Positions 7,482 to 16,621 of a stretch of DNA of 64,000 nucleotides are shown here, in pieces (position 1 is the first letter of the stretch; every line of letters begins with the position of its first letter). The position numbers and the translations under genes were made by a program. The notes below the pieces were generated by a model. The model was not told the origin of the DNA and did no database searches. It worked only from the letters and a program-made list of their open reading frames with translations. This DNA comes from Actinomadura rubteroloni (GTDB taxonomy: Bacteria > Actinomycetota > Actinomycetes > Streptosporangiales > Streptosporangiaceae), in assembly GCF_002911665.1 (NCBI RefSeq), contig NZ_MTBP01000002.1, positions 372,001 through 436,000 of the forward strand. The letters are read 5' to 3'.

Positions 7482-8548
7482 CGGGCCACCCTCTCGTAGG
7501 CGGTGCGCAGCAGGTCCTCGTCCGGGCCCTCCAGGCGGCCGGGCTCGGCGAGCGCGTCCAGGACCACGAACCGCAGGGTCGCGCCCCGCGACTTCTTGTC
7601 GATCGTCATCGCGTCGCGCAGGTCGGGCCACGCGGCGGCGGCGTAGGACGTGGGCAGCCCCACCGAGGCGAGAACGTCCCGGTGCCGGTCCCGGACGGAC
7701 GGGTCCAGCCGCCCGGCCAGCACCGCCAGCTCCGCCGCGTAGACCATGCCGACCGCGACGGCGTGCCCGTGCCGGAACCGGTAGTCCTCGGCGCGCTCGA
7801 TGGCGTGCGCGAGCGTGTGCCCGTAGTTGAGGATCTCGCGCAGGCCGCTCTCCTTGAGGTCGGACGCGACCACGTCCGCCTTCACCCGGACGGCGCGTTC
7901 GACCAGCTCGGAGGTGTGCGGGCCGTCCGGCCTGGCCGCACCCGCCGGGTCGGCGGCGACCAGGTCCAGGATCACCGGGTCCGCGATGAAGCCGGCCTTG
8001 ATCACCTCGGCGAGCCCGCTGATGTAGTCCTCGCGCGGCATCGTCGCGAGCGTCGCGAGGTCGCACAGGACGCCCGCGGGCGGGTGGAACGCCCCGACGA
8101 GGTTCTTGCCCTCGGGGATGTTGATGCCGGTCTTGCCGCCGACGGCCGCGTCGACCATGCCGAGCAGCGTCGTCGGCACGAGCACCGCGCGCACGCCGCG
8201 CAGGAACGACGCGGCGGCGAACCCGGCGAGGTCGGTGGTGGCGCCGCCGCCGACGCCGACGACGACGTCGGTGCGGGTCATCCCGGCGGCGGCGAACCGC
8301 GACCAGAGCCCGGCGAGGACCCCGGCCTCCTTGGCGGCCTCGCCGTCCGGCACGGGCATCGGCAGCGCGGTGTACCCGGCCTTCTCCAGGGCCTCCCGGA
8401 CGGGCTCGGCCAGCGCCGCGAGCCCTTCGCCGTGGACGACCGCGACGATCCGGGCGCGGCGGCCGACGAGCCGGGGCAGGTCGCCGAGGACGTCCGCGCC
8501 GATGACGACGTCGTAGGGGTCGGCCCCGCCCACGCGCACGACCGTCAT
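7478..8548 (-). CDS. aroB: 3-dehydroquinate synthase
   Basis: 356 aa, normal length. Catalyses conversion of DAHP to 3-dehydroquinate, the second shikimate step, using NAD and a divalent metal. Motifs: PDGEAAKE (NAD-binding region), [22 protein letters not shown] (glycine-rich nucleotide loop), [19 protein letters not shown] (substrate site), [10 protein letters not shown] (metal-ligand Glu), [12 protein letters not shown] and [10 protein letters not shown] (metal-ligand His). ATG at 8548 overlaps the aroK stop by 4 bp, and its own stop overlaps aroQ by 4 bp. Confidence 0.97.
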   Translation of the reverse strand: MTVVRVGGADPYDVVIGADVLGDLPRLVGRRARIVAVVHGEGLAALAEPVREALEKAGYTALPMPVPDGEAAKEAGVLAGLWSRFAAAGMTRTDVVVGVGGGATTDLAGFAAASFLRGVRAVLVPTTLLGMVDAAVGGKTGINIPEGKNLVGAFHPPAGVLCDLATLATMPREDYISGLAEVIKAGFIADPVILDLVAADPAGAARPDGPHTSELVERAVRVKADVVASDLKESGLREILNYGHTLAHAIERAEDYRFRHGHAVAVGMVYAAELAVLAGRLDPSVRDRHRDVLASVGLPTSYAAAAWPDLRDAMTIDKKSRGATLRFVVLDALAEPGRLEGPDEDLLRTAYERVAR

Positions 8549-9060
8549 GACCGCTCCTCCAGCGCGGCGGCGATCTCCGCCGCGATCTCGGCGGGCGTGC
8601 GGCCGTCGGTGGCGACGTGCAGCGTCCCGAGCCGTTCGTAGATCGGCAGCCGCTCGTCCAGCAGCTTGCGGAGCTGGCTGCGCGGGTTCAGCACCAGCAG
8701 CGGGCGGGCGCCGTCCAGGCCGATGCGCTTCACCGCCTCGCCGAGCCCGACCTGGAGGTACACGACCGTGTGCCCGGCCAGCAGTTCCTGCGTCTCGGCC
8801 GCGAGGACGGCCCCGCCGCCGAGCGCGAGGACGCCGTCGTGCCCGGTCAGCGCGGCGGCGACGGCCCGGCGCTCCAGCGCGCGGAACGCCTCCTCGCCGT
8901 CGTCCACGAAGATCTCGCCGATCGGCTTGCCCGCGGCGGTCTCGGTGTCGGCGTCGGTGTCGCGGAACCCGACGCCGAGCGCTTCGGCGAGCGCGGTGCC
9001 GACGGTCGACTTGCCCGAGCCTGGCGGCCCGATGAGCACCGCGCGGGGCCTGGTCGTCAC
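8545..9060 (-). CDS. aroK: Shikimate kinase
   Basis: 171 aa. Phosphorylates shikimate at the 3-hydroxyl with ATP in the cytoplasm. The P-loop is GPPGSGKST (11-19); [13 protein letters not shown] contains the shikimate-contacting Asp; LALGGGAVL is the GGG substrate loop; and the lid region is DGARPLLVL with its Arg. The GTG at 9060 is the only sensible start and lies 11 bp after the aroC stop. The stop overlaps aroB by 4 bp, keeping all four aro genes in one tight operon. Confidence 0.95.
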   Translation of the reverse strand: MTTRPRAVLIGPPGSGKSTVGTALAEALGVGFRDTDADTETAAGKPIGEIFVDDGEEAFRALERRAVAAALTGHDGVLALGGGAVLAAETQELLAGHTVVYLQVGLGEAVKRIGLDGARPLLVLNPRSQLRKLLDERLPIYERLGTLHVATDGRTPAEIAAEIAAALEERS

Positions 9061-9071
9061 TGCCGCGCCCC

Positions 9072-10250
9072 TCACTTGATCGTCAGCGAGGACAGGTAGC
9101 CCCGCAGGTTGCGGGCGGTCTCCTCGGCCGAGTCGCCGCCGAACTTCTCCAGCGCCGCGTCGGCGAGGACGAGCGCGACCATCGCCTCGGCGACCACCCC
9201 GGCCGCCGGGACGGCCGTGACGTCGCTGCGCTGGTTGATGGCCTTGGCGGGCTCGCCGGTGGCCGTGTCGATCGTGTCGAGGCGGCGCGGGACGGTCGAG
9301 ATCGGCTTCATCGCGGCGCGCACCCGCAGGACCTCGCCGGTCGTCATGCCGCCCTCGATGCCGCCCGCCCGGTTGGTGCGGCGGCGCACGCCGTCGGGGG
9401 TGGCGTCGATCTCGTCGTGCGCGCGGGAGCCGGGACGGCGGGCGGTGGTGAACCCGTCGCCGACCCCGACGCCCTTGATCGCCTGGATGCCCATGAGGAT
9501 GCCCGCGAGCCGCGCGTCCAGCCGCCGGTCCCAGTGGACGTGGCTGCCGAGGCCCGGCGGGAGCCCGTAGGCGAGGACCTCGACGACGCCGCCGATGGTG
9601 TCGCCCGCGCGCTTCAGCTCGTCCACGTGCGCGATCATCGCGGCGGACGCGTCGGCGTCGAAGCAGCGGACCGGGCTCTCGTCCACGGCCGCGAGGTCGC
9701 CGGGGCCGGGCAGCTCGCCCTCGGGCGCCTCGACCTCGCCGAGCGCGACGACGTGGCTGAGCACCGTCACGCCGAGCGCCTGCTCCAGGAACGCCTTGGC
9801 GACCGTGCCGAGCGCGACGCGGGCGGCCGTCTCGCGGGCGCTGGCCCGTTCGAGGACGGGACGGGCGTCGTCGAACCCGTACTTCTGCATCCCGACCAGG
9901 TCGGCGTGGCCGGGCCGGGGCTGGGTCAGCGGGGCGTTGCGGGCCTGGGCGGCGAGCAGGTCGGCGTCCACGGGGTCGGCCGACATGACCGTCTCCCATT
10001 TCGGCCACTCGGTGTTGCCGACCTCGATCGCGACCGGGCCGCCCAGCGTGACGCCGTGCCGGACGCCGCCGAGGATCGTCACCCGGTCCTGCTCGAACTT
10101 CATGCGGGCGCCCCGCCCGTGCCCGAGCCGCCGGCGGCGCAGTTCCTCGGCGATGTCGCCGGAGGTCACGCGCACGCCGGCCGGAAGGCCCTCCACGATG
10201 GCGGTGAGGGCCGGGCCATGCGACTCCCCCGCGGTCAACCAGCGCAGCAT
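9072..10250 (-). CDS. aroC: Chorismate synthase
   Basis: 392 aa. Converts EPSP to chorismate, the last common shikimate step, and needs reduced FMN. The signatures are [16 protein letters not shown] at the N-terminus, [17 protein letters not shown], and the C-terminal [19 protein letters not shown]. The start is set at the ATG at 10250 ([12 protein letters not shown]) because all chorismate synthases begin there; the 13 codons that could extend it upstream do not resemble the family. It heads the aro operon, and 61 bp separate its start from the mnhG stop. Confidence 0.97.
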   Translation of the reverse strand: MLRWLTAGESHGPALTAIVEGLPAGVRVTSGDIAEELRRRRLGHGRGARMKFEQDRVTILGGVRHGVTLGGPVAIEVGNTEWPKWETVMSADPVDADLLAAQARNAPLTQPRPGHADLVGMQKYGFDDARPVLERASARETAARVALGTVAKAFLEQALGVTVLSHVVALGEVEAPEGELPGPGDLAAVDESPVRCFDADASAAMIAHVDELKRAGDTIGGVVEVLAYGLPPGLGSHVHWDRRLDARLAGILMGIQAIKGVGVGDGFTTARRPGSRAHDEIDATPDGVRRRTNRAGGIEGGMTTGEVLRVRAAMKPISTVPRRLDTIDTATGEPAKAINQRSDVTAVPAAGVVAEAMVALVLADAALEKFGGDSAEETARNLRGYLSSLTIK

Positions 10251-10311
10251 GATGCCGATCCTATTGAGTCGCGGGACGTCCCCGGGCACGTGTCCAACCG
10301 GTGAGAATCGG

Positions 10312-10674
10312 TCAGTCCAGATCCTCGGGCGGCGCGCCGCGCGCCAGGGCCTCGCTCAGCTCGTCGGTGTAGAGCAGATCGGAGCGGACCTGGCCGGTGC
10401 GGTAGGCCGACCGTCCGACCAGGTGCGCGGCGACCGGGACGGTCGTGAGCTGGAGCAGCGCGATGAGGACGAGCGTGGTGATCACGTCGATCGTCGGGTG
10501 CCGGATGCCGACGGCGATGAGGATGAGGACGACCCCGACGGCCTGCGGCTTCGTGGCCGCGTGCATCCGGGTGAGCAGGTCGGGCAGGGTCAGCAGGCCG
10601 AGCCCGGCGCTGAGCGCGGCGAACGCGCCGACGACCAGGCAGGCGGCCAGGGCGACGTCCGCGACGGCGCTCAC
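10312..10674 (-). CDS. mnhG: Na+/H+ antiporter subunit G (Mrp/Mnh type)
   Basis: 120 aa with three hydrophobic segments in the first 90 residues ([20 protein letters not shown]; the [21 protein letters not shown] loop; [10 protein letters not shown] and [11 protein letters not shown]), the PhaG_MnhG arrangement, and a hydrophilic acidic tail. Small membrane subunit of the multi-protein Mrp antiporter that exports Na+ in exchange for H+. GTG at 10674 overlaps the mnhF stop by 4 bp. It is the last gene of the antiporter operon. Confidence 0.93.
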   Translation of the reverse strand: MSAVADVALAACLVVGAFAALSAGLGLLTLPDLLTRMHAATKPQAVGVVLILIAVGIRHPTIDVITTLVLIALLQLTTVPVAAHLVGRSAYRTGQVRSDLLYTDELSEALARGAPPEDLD

Positions 10675-10946
10675 TGATCGGCCACTTCGTCGTCGCGGTA
10701 GAGCATGAACCGGGCGAACGCGGCCGAACCGGTGAACCCGACGAGCGAGACGACGAGCATCGGCACCAGCTCCCACGGCTCGTCGGCGACGATGGCGCGC
10801 AGCCCGAGCCCGGCCATGATCACGGCGACCAGGACGTCCAGCGCGACGGCGCGGTCGAGCATGGACGGCCCGCGCACCAGCCGCGCGCCGACGAGCAGCG
10901 CGGCGATGGCGTGCCCTGCGGCGACGATGCCGTAGACGACGGTCAC
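10671..10946 (-). CDS. mnhF: Na+/H+ antiporter subunit F
   Basis: 91 aa, MrpF/PhaF family, with three membrane helices. The core RLVRGPSMLDRAVALDVLVA matches the conserved GPxxxDRxxALD motif, in which the Asp and Arg are family-wide. GTG at 10946 overlaps the mnhE stop by 4 bp and its stop overlaps mnhG, so translation is probably coupled through E-F-G. Required for complex assembly or activity; no known catalytic role alone. Confidence 0.94.
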   Translation of the reverse strand: MTVVYGIVAAGHAIAALLVGARLVRGPSMLDRAVALDVLVAVIMAGLGLRAIVADEPWELVPMLVVSLVGFTGSAAFARFMLYRDDEVADQ

Positions 10947-11467
10947 GGGTTCTCCTCCCGGGTGAGGGCGCGCAGGTCGGCGGGCGTCCCGATGGCGCGG
11001 ACGACCCGCGCCTCCAGATCCAGCACCTGGCGCCGGGCGAGGTCGGCGGTGGCGTCGTCGGCGGCCCCGAGCGCGTGCAGGAACAGCGTCCCGGTCGCGC
11101 GCCGGATATCGAGGACGAGCGTGCCGGGCACGGCCGACAGCGCGACCGCCGTCAGGACGAGCACGGCGTCCGAGCGGGTCCGCAGCGTCACCGCGATCAC
11201 CGAGTTGGCCCGTCCGGGCTTGTTGGACCCGACGGCCTGCCACGCCAGCGGCAGCACGCTGCGCGCGAGGTCGAGCGCGAACCGCGCGCCGAACCGGACG
11301 AGCCCGACCGGATGGAACCGCACGCCCGGGTCCACGACGGGGAACGGGAACGCGAGCAGGAGCGTGAGGCCGAGCACGAAGCCGTAGATCGCGTTGGCGA
11401 GCGTGATCCGGTTCCAGACGAGGACCCAGACGAGCGTCAGCCACAGGACGATCGGCAGCCGCGCCAC
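10943..11467 (-). CDS. mnhE: Na+/H+ antiporter subunit E
   Basis: 174 aa MrpE family membrane protein. It starts VARLPIVLWLTLVWVLVWN with two N-terminal helices and ends with a cytoplasmic alpha/beta domain containing the conserved NSVIAVTLRTRSDAVLVLTA and SAVPGTLVLDI segments, the TPGT-like family signature. The GTG at 11467 is chosen; GGAGGA lies only 3-4 bp upstream, which is short spacing, so the start is slightly uncertain. It lies 20 bp after the mnhD stop, the only gap longer than an overlap in the operon. Confidence 0.9.
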   Translation of the reverse strand: MARLPIVLWLTLVWVLVWNRITLANAIYGFVLGLTLLLAFPFPVVDPGVRFHPVGLVRFGARFALDLARSVLPLAWQAVGSNKPGRANSVIAVTLRTRSDAVLVLTAVALSAVPGTLVLDIRRATGTLFLHALGAADDATADLARRQVLDLEARVVRAIGTPADLRALTREENP

Positions 11468-11487
11468 GCGTCCTCCGACGCGGAGGT

Positions 11488-13071
11488 TCAGCCGGGAACG
11501 ATCCACCGGGTGTCTCCGTTCTCCGCGGGCCGGACCTTCTCGATGTACCGGGCGGGCTGCGACATCTCGTCGGCGGCCCGGTCGGTGAGCCGCACGAGCG
11601 GCCCGCCCGCGACGGTGTAGGCGAGGCTGAGGGCGATCAGCGCGATCGTCGCGCCGACCATGCCGGGGGCGAGCCGGGCGGTGCCGACGGGCCAGTCCGC
11701 GGCGTCCTCCTCGGGGACGTCCTCGGCGGGCTCGTCGGCGGGGAAGGCGTCGCGGGGCGCCCGCCAGAACACCTGGTTCCACGCCTTCACGAGCGAGTAG
11801 AGCGTGAGCAGGCTGGTGAGCAGGGCCGTCGCGACGAGCGCGCAGACCAGCGGCCCGCCGAGCACCAGGCCCGCGTCCACCAGGCCGAGCTTGCCGAGGA
11901 ACCCCGACAGCGGCGGGATGCCGCCGAGGTTCATCGCCGGGATGAAGAACAGCGCGCCGATGAGCGGCGACGACCGGGCGAGGCCGCCGAGCCGCCGCAG
12001 CGACGTGCTGCCGCCGCGCCGCTCGATGAGCCCGGCGACGAGGAACAGCGACGTCTGGATCGTGATGTGGTGCAGGACGTAGAACAGCGTCGCGCCGAGC
12101 GCCGAGCGGGTGCCCATCGCCAGCCCGAAGATCATGTAGCCGACATGGCTGACCAGCGTGAACGACAGCAGCCGGTTCAGGTCCACCTGGACCATCGCGC
12201 CGAACACCCCGACGACCATGCTGGCGAACGCGAAGACGAGCAGCGGCGTCCGCAGGCCGTGGCCGGGGAACAGCAGCGTCTCGGTGCGCAGCATCCCGTA
12301 GATGCCGATCTTGGTGAGGAGCCCGGCGAACACGGCGGTGACGGGCGCGGGCGCGGTCGGGTAGGAGTCGGGCAGCCACATCGAGAGCGGGAACACCGCG
12401 GCCTTGACCCCGAACGCGGCGAGCAGCATGACCTCGGCGATGCGCGCGACGCCGCCCGGCAGGTCGCGGACGCGCTCGGCGAGTTGCGCGAGGTTCACCG
12501 TCCCCGTCGCGGCGTACAGGACGGCGATGGCGACGAGGAACAGCATCGACGACATCAGCGCGACCATGATGTAGGTCATCCCGGCGCGGATGCGGGCGGG
12601 CGTGCCGCCGAGCGTGATGAGGACGTAGCTGGCCGTCAGCATGATCTCGAAGCCGACGAACAGGTTGAACAGGTCGCCCGCGAGGAAGCTGTCGGCGACG
12701 CCGGACACGAGCAGCAGGAACGTCGGGTGGAACACCGACAGCGGAGTGACGGGCTCGCGGTCGGCCATGTCCTGCGCGATGGCGTAGATCATCACGCAGA
12801 GGGTGACGGCGGCGGAGATCGTGAGCATCGCGCCCGACAGCCGGTCCACGATCAGCGTGATCCCGACCGGCGCGGGCCAGCCGCCGATCTGGGTCGCCTG
12901 CGGCCCGTGCCGGTCGGCGGTGACGAGCAGCACCGCGCCGACCACGACGACGGCGCTGAGCACGAGGACGCTGATCCCGCGCTGGACGACGGGATGGCGC
13001 GGCCCGACGACGATCTTCACGCCGGCGGCGAGCATCGGGAGCAGCACCGGCAGCGGCAGCAGCGCGTTCAC
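11488..13071 (-). CDS. mnhD: Na+/H+ antiporter subunit D (NuoN/NuoL-like proton channel)
   Basis: 527 aa with about 14 predicted membrane helices. Proton_antipo_M family, homologous to complex I subunits NuoL/M/N. Recognisable parts include LFVGFEIMLTASYVLI (helix 5 with the conserved Glu), AAFGVKAAVFPLSMWLPDSYPTAP (helix 7-8 with Lys), and the region AGLLTKIGIYGMLR. It forms one of the two ion-translocating subunits, with MnhA. GTG at 13071 overlaps the mnhC stop by 4 bp. The last roughly 80 residues include an acidic loop (ADEPAEDVPEEDAADWP) before two more helices. Confidence 0.95.
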   Translation of the reverse strand: MNALLPLPVLLPMLAAGVKIVVGPRHPVVQRGISVLVLSAVVVVGAVLLVTADRHGPQATQIGGWPAPVGITLIVDRLSGAMLTISAAVTLCVMIYAIAQDMADREPVTPLSVFHPTFLLLVSGVADSFLAGDLFNLFVGFEIMLTASYVLITLGGTPARIRAGMTYIMVALMSSMLFLVAIAVLYAATGTVNLAQLAERVRDLPGGVARIAEVMLLAAFGVKAAVFPLSMWLPDSYPTAPAPVTAVFAGLLTKIGIYGMLRTETLLFPGHGLRTPLLVFAFASMVVGVFGAMVQVDLNRLLSFTLVSHVGYMIFGLAMGTRSALGATLFYVLHHITIQTSLFLVAGLIERRGGSTSLRRLGGLARSSPLIGALFFIPAMNLGGIPPLSGFLGKLGLVDAGLVLGGPLVCALVATALLTSLLTLYSLVKAWNQVFWRAPRDAFPADEPAEDVPEEDAADWPVGTARLAPGMVGATIALIALSLAYTVAGGPLVRLTDRAADEMSQPARYIEKVRPAENGDTRWIVPG

Positions 13072-13664
13072 GCCCCGAGCCCCCGTTCCGGCGGCTCGCC
13101 GGGGCCGCCGTCGCGCGCCTCGGGATGCTCGGGATAGTCCTCGACGCGGGTCGGGTCGTCGGTGGCGCGGCGGCGCCGGTCCTCGCGGATGCGGGCGCGC
13201 AGGTCGCGGCGCGCCCGCCGGATCGTCCGCCGCTGCCGCCGCGACCAGGCGCGGAACTCGCGGCGCTGTTCGCGGACCTCGGTGCGCAGCCGCTGGTCGA
13301 CGTGGGTGACGCGGCGGTCCTCGATGTCGTCGCGGACCTCGTCGTCGCCGGTGAGCCGGCCGCTGCGGTAGGAGATCGAGAACACGAACGCCGACGACGC
13401 GAGCGTGATCACGATGGCGGTGAGGATCATCGCCTGCGGCAGCGGGTCGCTGAACGGGCCGTCGCCGTGCCGGCCGTCGAGGATCGGCGCGTGCCTGGGC
13501 GGCCCGGCCGTGGACAGGATCAGCATGTTCGCGCCGTTGCCGACCAGGACGGTCCCGACGACGAGCCGCGTCAGGCTGCGCTCCAGCATCAGCAGGACGC
13601 CGCAGGACACGAGCACGCCCCCGCACGCCGCCAGCAGGATCGGCGGGCTCTGCCCGGCGCTCAC
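13068..13664 (-). CDS. mnhC: Na+/H+ antiporter subunit C with long basic C-terminal tail
   Basis: 198 aa. Residues 1-100 are a normal NuoK-like MnhC with three helices and the VVGTVLVGNGANMLIL and DPLPQAMILTAIVITLAS signatures. Residues 101-198 are extra: a hydrophilic, strongly arginine-rich segment (about 120-167, for example REQRREFRAWSRRQRRTI) likely to be helical, ending in an acidic/proline tail. MnhC proteins are usually about 110-130 residues. The tail is probably cytoplasmic and could bind another subunit, nucleotide or lipid; this is inference. GTG at 13664 overlaps the mnhA stop by 4 bp. Confidence 0.92.
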   Translation of the reverse strand: MSAGQSPPILLAACGGVLVSCGVLLMLERSLTRLVVGTVLVGNGANMLILSTAGPPRHAPILDGRHGDGPFSDPLPQAMILTAIVITLASSAFVFSISYRSGRLTGDDEVRDDIEDRRVTHVDQRLRTEVREQRREFRAWSRRQRRTIRRARRDLRARIREDRRRRATDDPTRVEDYPEHPEARDGGPGEPPERGLGA

Positions 13665-16513
13665 GACGCCACCGCCTCGGGCGCCTCGGCCTCGCGGTCG
13701 GCCTCGGCGCCGAGCGTGATGAGGACGTCCAGGACGAGCCCGACGACGATCAGGTACACGCCGACGTCGAACAGCAGCGACGTCGGGACGTGGAGGTCCC
13801 CGAGCACCGGGAGCGCGACGTCGACCAGCGTGCTCTTCAGCACGGCGCCGCCCCAGGCGAGCCCGGCGAACGCCGTCCCGGTGGTGCAGATCAGGCCGGT
13901 GCCGAGGACCGTCCCGACGCTCACCGGCGCGGCGGCGGCCAGCTCGTACGGGCCGCCCGCCAGGTACCGGACGACGACGGCGAGCCCCGCGACGATGCCG
14001 CCCGCGAACCCGCCGCCCGGCGAGGAGTGCGCCGCGAACAGCAGGTACAGCGACATGAGCAGCACGGTGTGGAAGATGAACCGCGCGACGACCTCGAAGA
14101 TCAGCGACCGGCGCTCGGCCGCGAGCGTGCCGCCCCCCTCCAGCCAGTCGGGCTCGCCGCGTCCGGGCGCCGCCCGGTCCAGCTCCGCCAGCGACTCGAA
14201 CCCCTCGACGGCCCAGACGTCGGTGCCCCGGCCCTGCGGCGGACGCGGCCGGTACCCGGCGCGGCGGCGGGCGAACACGATGCTCGTGATGCCGAGCGCG
14301 GCGAGCGCGATGACGCACGTCTCGCCGAGCGTGTCCCAGGCGCGGATGTCGACGATCACGGCGGACACGACGTTCTTCGCCCCGGTCTCGGCCGCCGCGC
14401 CCGGGTAGCCGCCGGAGATCGGCGCGGCCGTGCGGGCGCGGCCGGCGATGAGCACGGCCGCGGTGACCGACACGCCGACGAGCACCGCCGCGACGATGTG
14501 GACCGCGCGCCGCGACGCCGGGCGGGTCACCGGGAAGCCCATCGGCAGCGACCGCAGGACGAGCACGAACACGATGAGGCTCGCCGTCTCCACGAGGAAC
14601 TGGGTGAGCGCGAGGTCGGGCGCGGCGTGCAGGAAGAACTGCGTCGCCGCGCCGTACCCGGTGCCCCCGGCGAGGACGACCGTCGCGCCCCGGTTGCGGG
14701 CTCGCACGGCGGCGATCCCGGACGCGGCGGTCAGCACGGCGACGGCGCCCTGCGCGGGGCCGTCCCAGAGCAGCCAGCCGTCGTGCCGCGTCCACGGACG
14801 GGCGGCGACGGCGGCGACGGTCGCGGCGGCCGTGGCGGTCATCGCGATGACGAGCAGGTAGCCGGGCAGCGAGCCGCGCTGCACCGATCCGGTGATCTGC
14901 ATCGCGGTGTCGTTGGTACGGTCCATGATCGCGCGGTAGACGGCGGCGGGCTCGAACACCGTGAGGCGCCGGTGCGTCCGGGCGAGCGGCTCCCGGGCGA
15001 GGAACATGACGCCGCCGAGCATCAGCGATCCGGCCGTCAGCCACAGCGGGAGCCCGAACCCGTGCCACGGCGCGAGATGGTAGGTGTCGCGGCCGGGATA
15101 ACCGGCGACCTCGCGTTCCAGCGGCGCGTCCAGGACGTTCGCGGCGAGCCCGAGCGCGACGCCCGCCACCGCCAGCAGCACGGGCGGCGCGAGCAGGCCG
15201 GGCGTGGGCCGGTGGACGGGCGTGTCGGGCACGCCGTCCTTGCGGGCGAACGCGCCCCACAGGAACCGCAGGCCGTACGCGGCGGTGAACGACGACCCGG
15301 CGACGAGCAGGACGAGCAGGAACCGGTCCTCGCGCGCGAACGCCTCGTAGCCGGCCTCCTTCCCGACGAAGCCGAGCGTCGCGGGGATCCCGGCCATGGA
15401 CGCGACCGCGACCGTGGCTGCGCCCGCGAGCACCGGCGTGCGGTGCCGCAGCCCGCTCAGCTCGCGCAGGTCCCGGGTGCCGGTGGAATGGTCGATGATC
15501 CCGACGATGAGGAACAGCGCGGCCTTGAACAGCGCGTGGGCGAACAGGACGGTCATGCCCGCGAGCGCCGCCGTCCGCGTCCCCGCCGCCGCTAGCGTGA
15601 TCATGAAGCCGAGCTGGCTGACCGTCCCGTAGGCGAGCAGCAGCTTCACGTCCGTCTCGCGCATCGCGCGCCAGCCCGCGAACACCATCGTCGCGGCGCC
15701 GAGCGAGACGACGATCGGCCCCCAGGCGATCGTGTGCGCGAACGCCGGGCCGAGCCGGACGCCGAGGTAGACGCCCGCCTTGACCATCGCGGCGGCGTGC
15801 AGGAACGCGCTGACCGGCGTCGGCGCGGCCATCGCGCCGGGCAGCCACAGGCCGAACGGGATGATCGCCGACTTCGACAGCGCCCCGGCGAGGACGAGGC
15901 TCAGCGCGGCGATCACCGCTCCCCCGCCCGGCGGACGCGCGACGATCTCCGATATCCGGTACGTCCCGGACGCGTTGCCGAGCAGGACGAGCCCCGCCAG
16001 CATCGCCAGACCGCCGAACGTCGTGATGACGAGCGCCTGCGTCGCGGCCCCGCGCGCCGCCCGCTTGCGCGCGTCGAACCCGATGAGCAGGTAGGAGAAG
16101 ACGGTCGTCAGCTCCCAGAACACGTACAGCAGGATGAGGTTGTCGGCGAGGACGAGCCCGATCATCGACGCGGCGAACGCCATCATGTGCAGCGCGAAGA
16201 ACCCGAGCCCCGGCTCACCGCGATCGAAGTACCGGGCGCAGTAGGCGACGATCAGCGCTCCGACGCCGCCGATGATCATGACCATCATCCAGGACAGCGC
16301 GTCCGCCCGGAAGTCCAGCGACAGGTGCAGCCCGGGGATCCAGGCGTGCCGCTCCTCGCGCGGCGCCGCCCCCGAGATCCACGGCGGGATCGCCCAGGCC
16401 GCCATGGCGGCGGGGACGAGCGCGAGCGGCAGGAAGGCGTCGCGGCCCCACCAGCGGACGAGCGCCGGGGCCGCGAGGACGGCCAGGCAGTGCGCGGCGA
16501 GCAGGAACAGCAT
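13661..16513 (-). CDS. mnhA: Na+/H+ antiporter subunit A, fused A-B type
   Basis: 950 aa, the fused MrpA/MrpB form common in actinomycetes. The N-terminal about 500 residues are NuoL-like (LYVFWELTTVFSYLLIG with the conserved Glu; LSKSAIIPFGLWLPGAMAAPTPVSA-type helix 7-8; LLAYGTVSQLGFMI). Residues about 600-750 carry the MbhE/DUF4040-like stretch (FVETASLIVFVLVLRSLP). The C-terminal part, from about 800, is an MnhB domain (LYLLFAAHSSPGGGFAGG). Main ion-translocating subunit and first gene of the A-C-D-E-F-G operon; no separate mnhB is present, which fits the fusion. ATG at 16513. An inverted repeat lies 23 bp upstream. Confidence 0.96.
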   Translation of the reverse strand: MLFLLAAHCLAVLAAPALVRWWGRDAFLPLALVPAAMAAWAIPPWISGAAPREERHAWIPGLHLSLDFRADALSWMMVMIIGGVGALIVAYCARYFDRGEPGLGFFALHMMAFAASMIGLVLADNLILLYVFWELTTVFSYLLIGFDARKRAARGAATQALVITTFGGLAMLAGLVLLGNASGTYRISEIVARPPGGGAVIAALSLVLAGALSKSAIIPFGLWLPGAMAAPTPVSAFLHAAAMVKAGVYLGVRLGPAFAHTIAWGPIVVSLGAATMVFAGWRAMRETDVKLLLAYGTVSQLGFMITLAAAGTRTAALAGMTVLFAHALFKAALFLIVGIIDHSTGTRDLRELSGLRHRTPVLAGAATVAVASMAGIPATLGFVGKEAGYEAFAREDRFLLVLLVAGSSFTAAYGLRFLWGAFARKDGVPDTPVHRPTPGLLAPPVLLAVAGVALGLAANVLDAPLEREVAGYPGRDTYHLAPWHGFGLPLWLTAGSLMLGGVMFLAREPLARTHRRLTVFEPAAVYRAIMDRTNDTAMQITGSVQRGSLPGYLLVIAMTATAAATVAAVAARPWTRHDGWLLWDGPAQGAVAVLTAASGIAAVRARNRGATVVLAGGTGYGAATQFFLHAAPDLALTQFLVETASLIVFVLVLRSLPMGFPVTRPASRRAVHIVAAVLVGVSVTAAVLIAGRARTAAPISGGYPGAAAETGAKNVVSAVIVDIRAWDTLGETCVIALAALGITSIVFARRRAGYRPRPPQGRGTDVWAVEGFESLAELDRAAPGRGEPDWLEGGGTLAAERRSLIFEVVARFIFHTVLLMSLYLLFAAHSSPGGGFAGGIVAGLAVVVRYLAGGPYELAAAAPVSVGTVLGTGLICTTGTAFAGLAWGGAVLKSTLVDVALPVLGDLHVPTSLLFDVGVYLIVVGLVLDVLITLGAEADREAEAPEAVAS

Positions 16514-16535
16514 GACGTCCCAGGGTGAGCGGGTA

Positions 16536-16550
16536 GTGACTGATTGTCAC
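16536..16550. promoter_or_regulatory. Inverted repeat upstream of the Mrp operon
   Basis: GTGACTGATTGTCAC has 5-bp arms GTGAC/GTCAC around a 5-bp centre, located 23 bp upstream of the mnhA ATG. It could bind a dimeric regulator of the antiporter operon. No regulator gene adjoins it, so the assignment is tentative. Confidence 0.4.
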
Positions 16551-16621
16551 CCTAGGACCGGGAACGCCGTTCACCGGGGACCCGCGCCGCGCCGGACGGG
16601 TCATGGCCGGTCCAAGATCCG

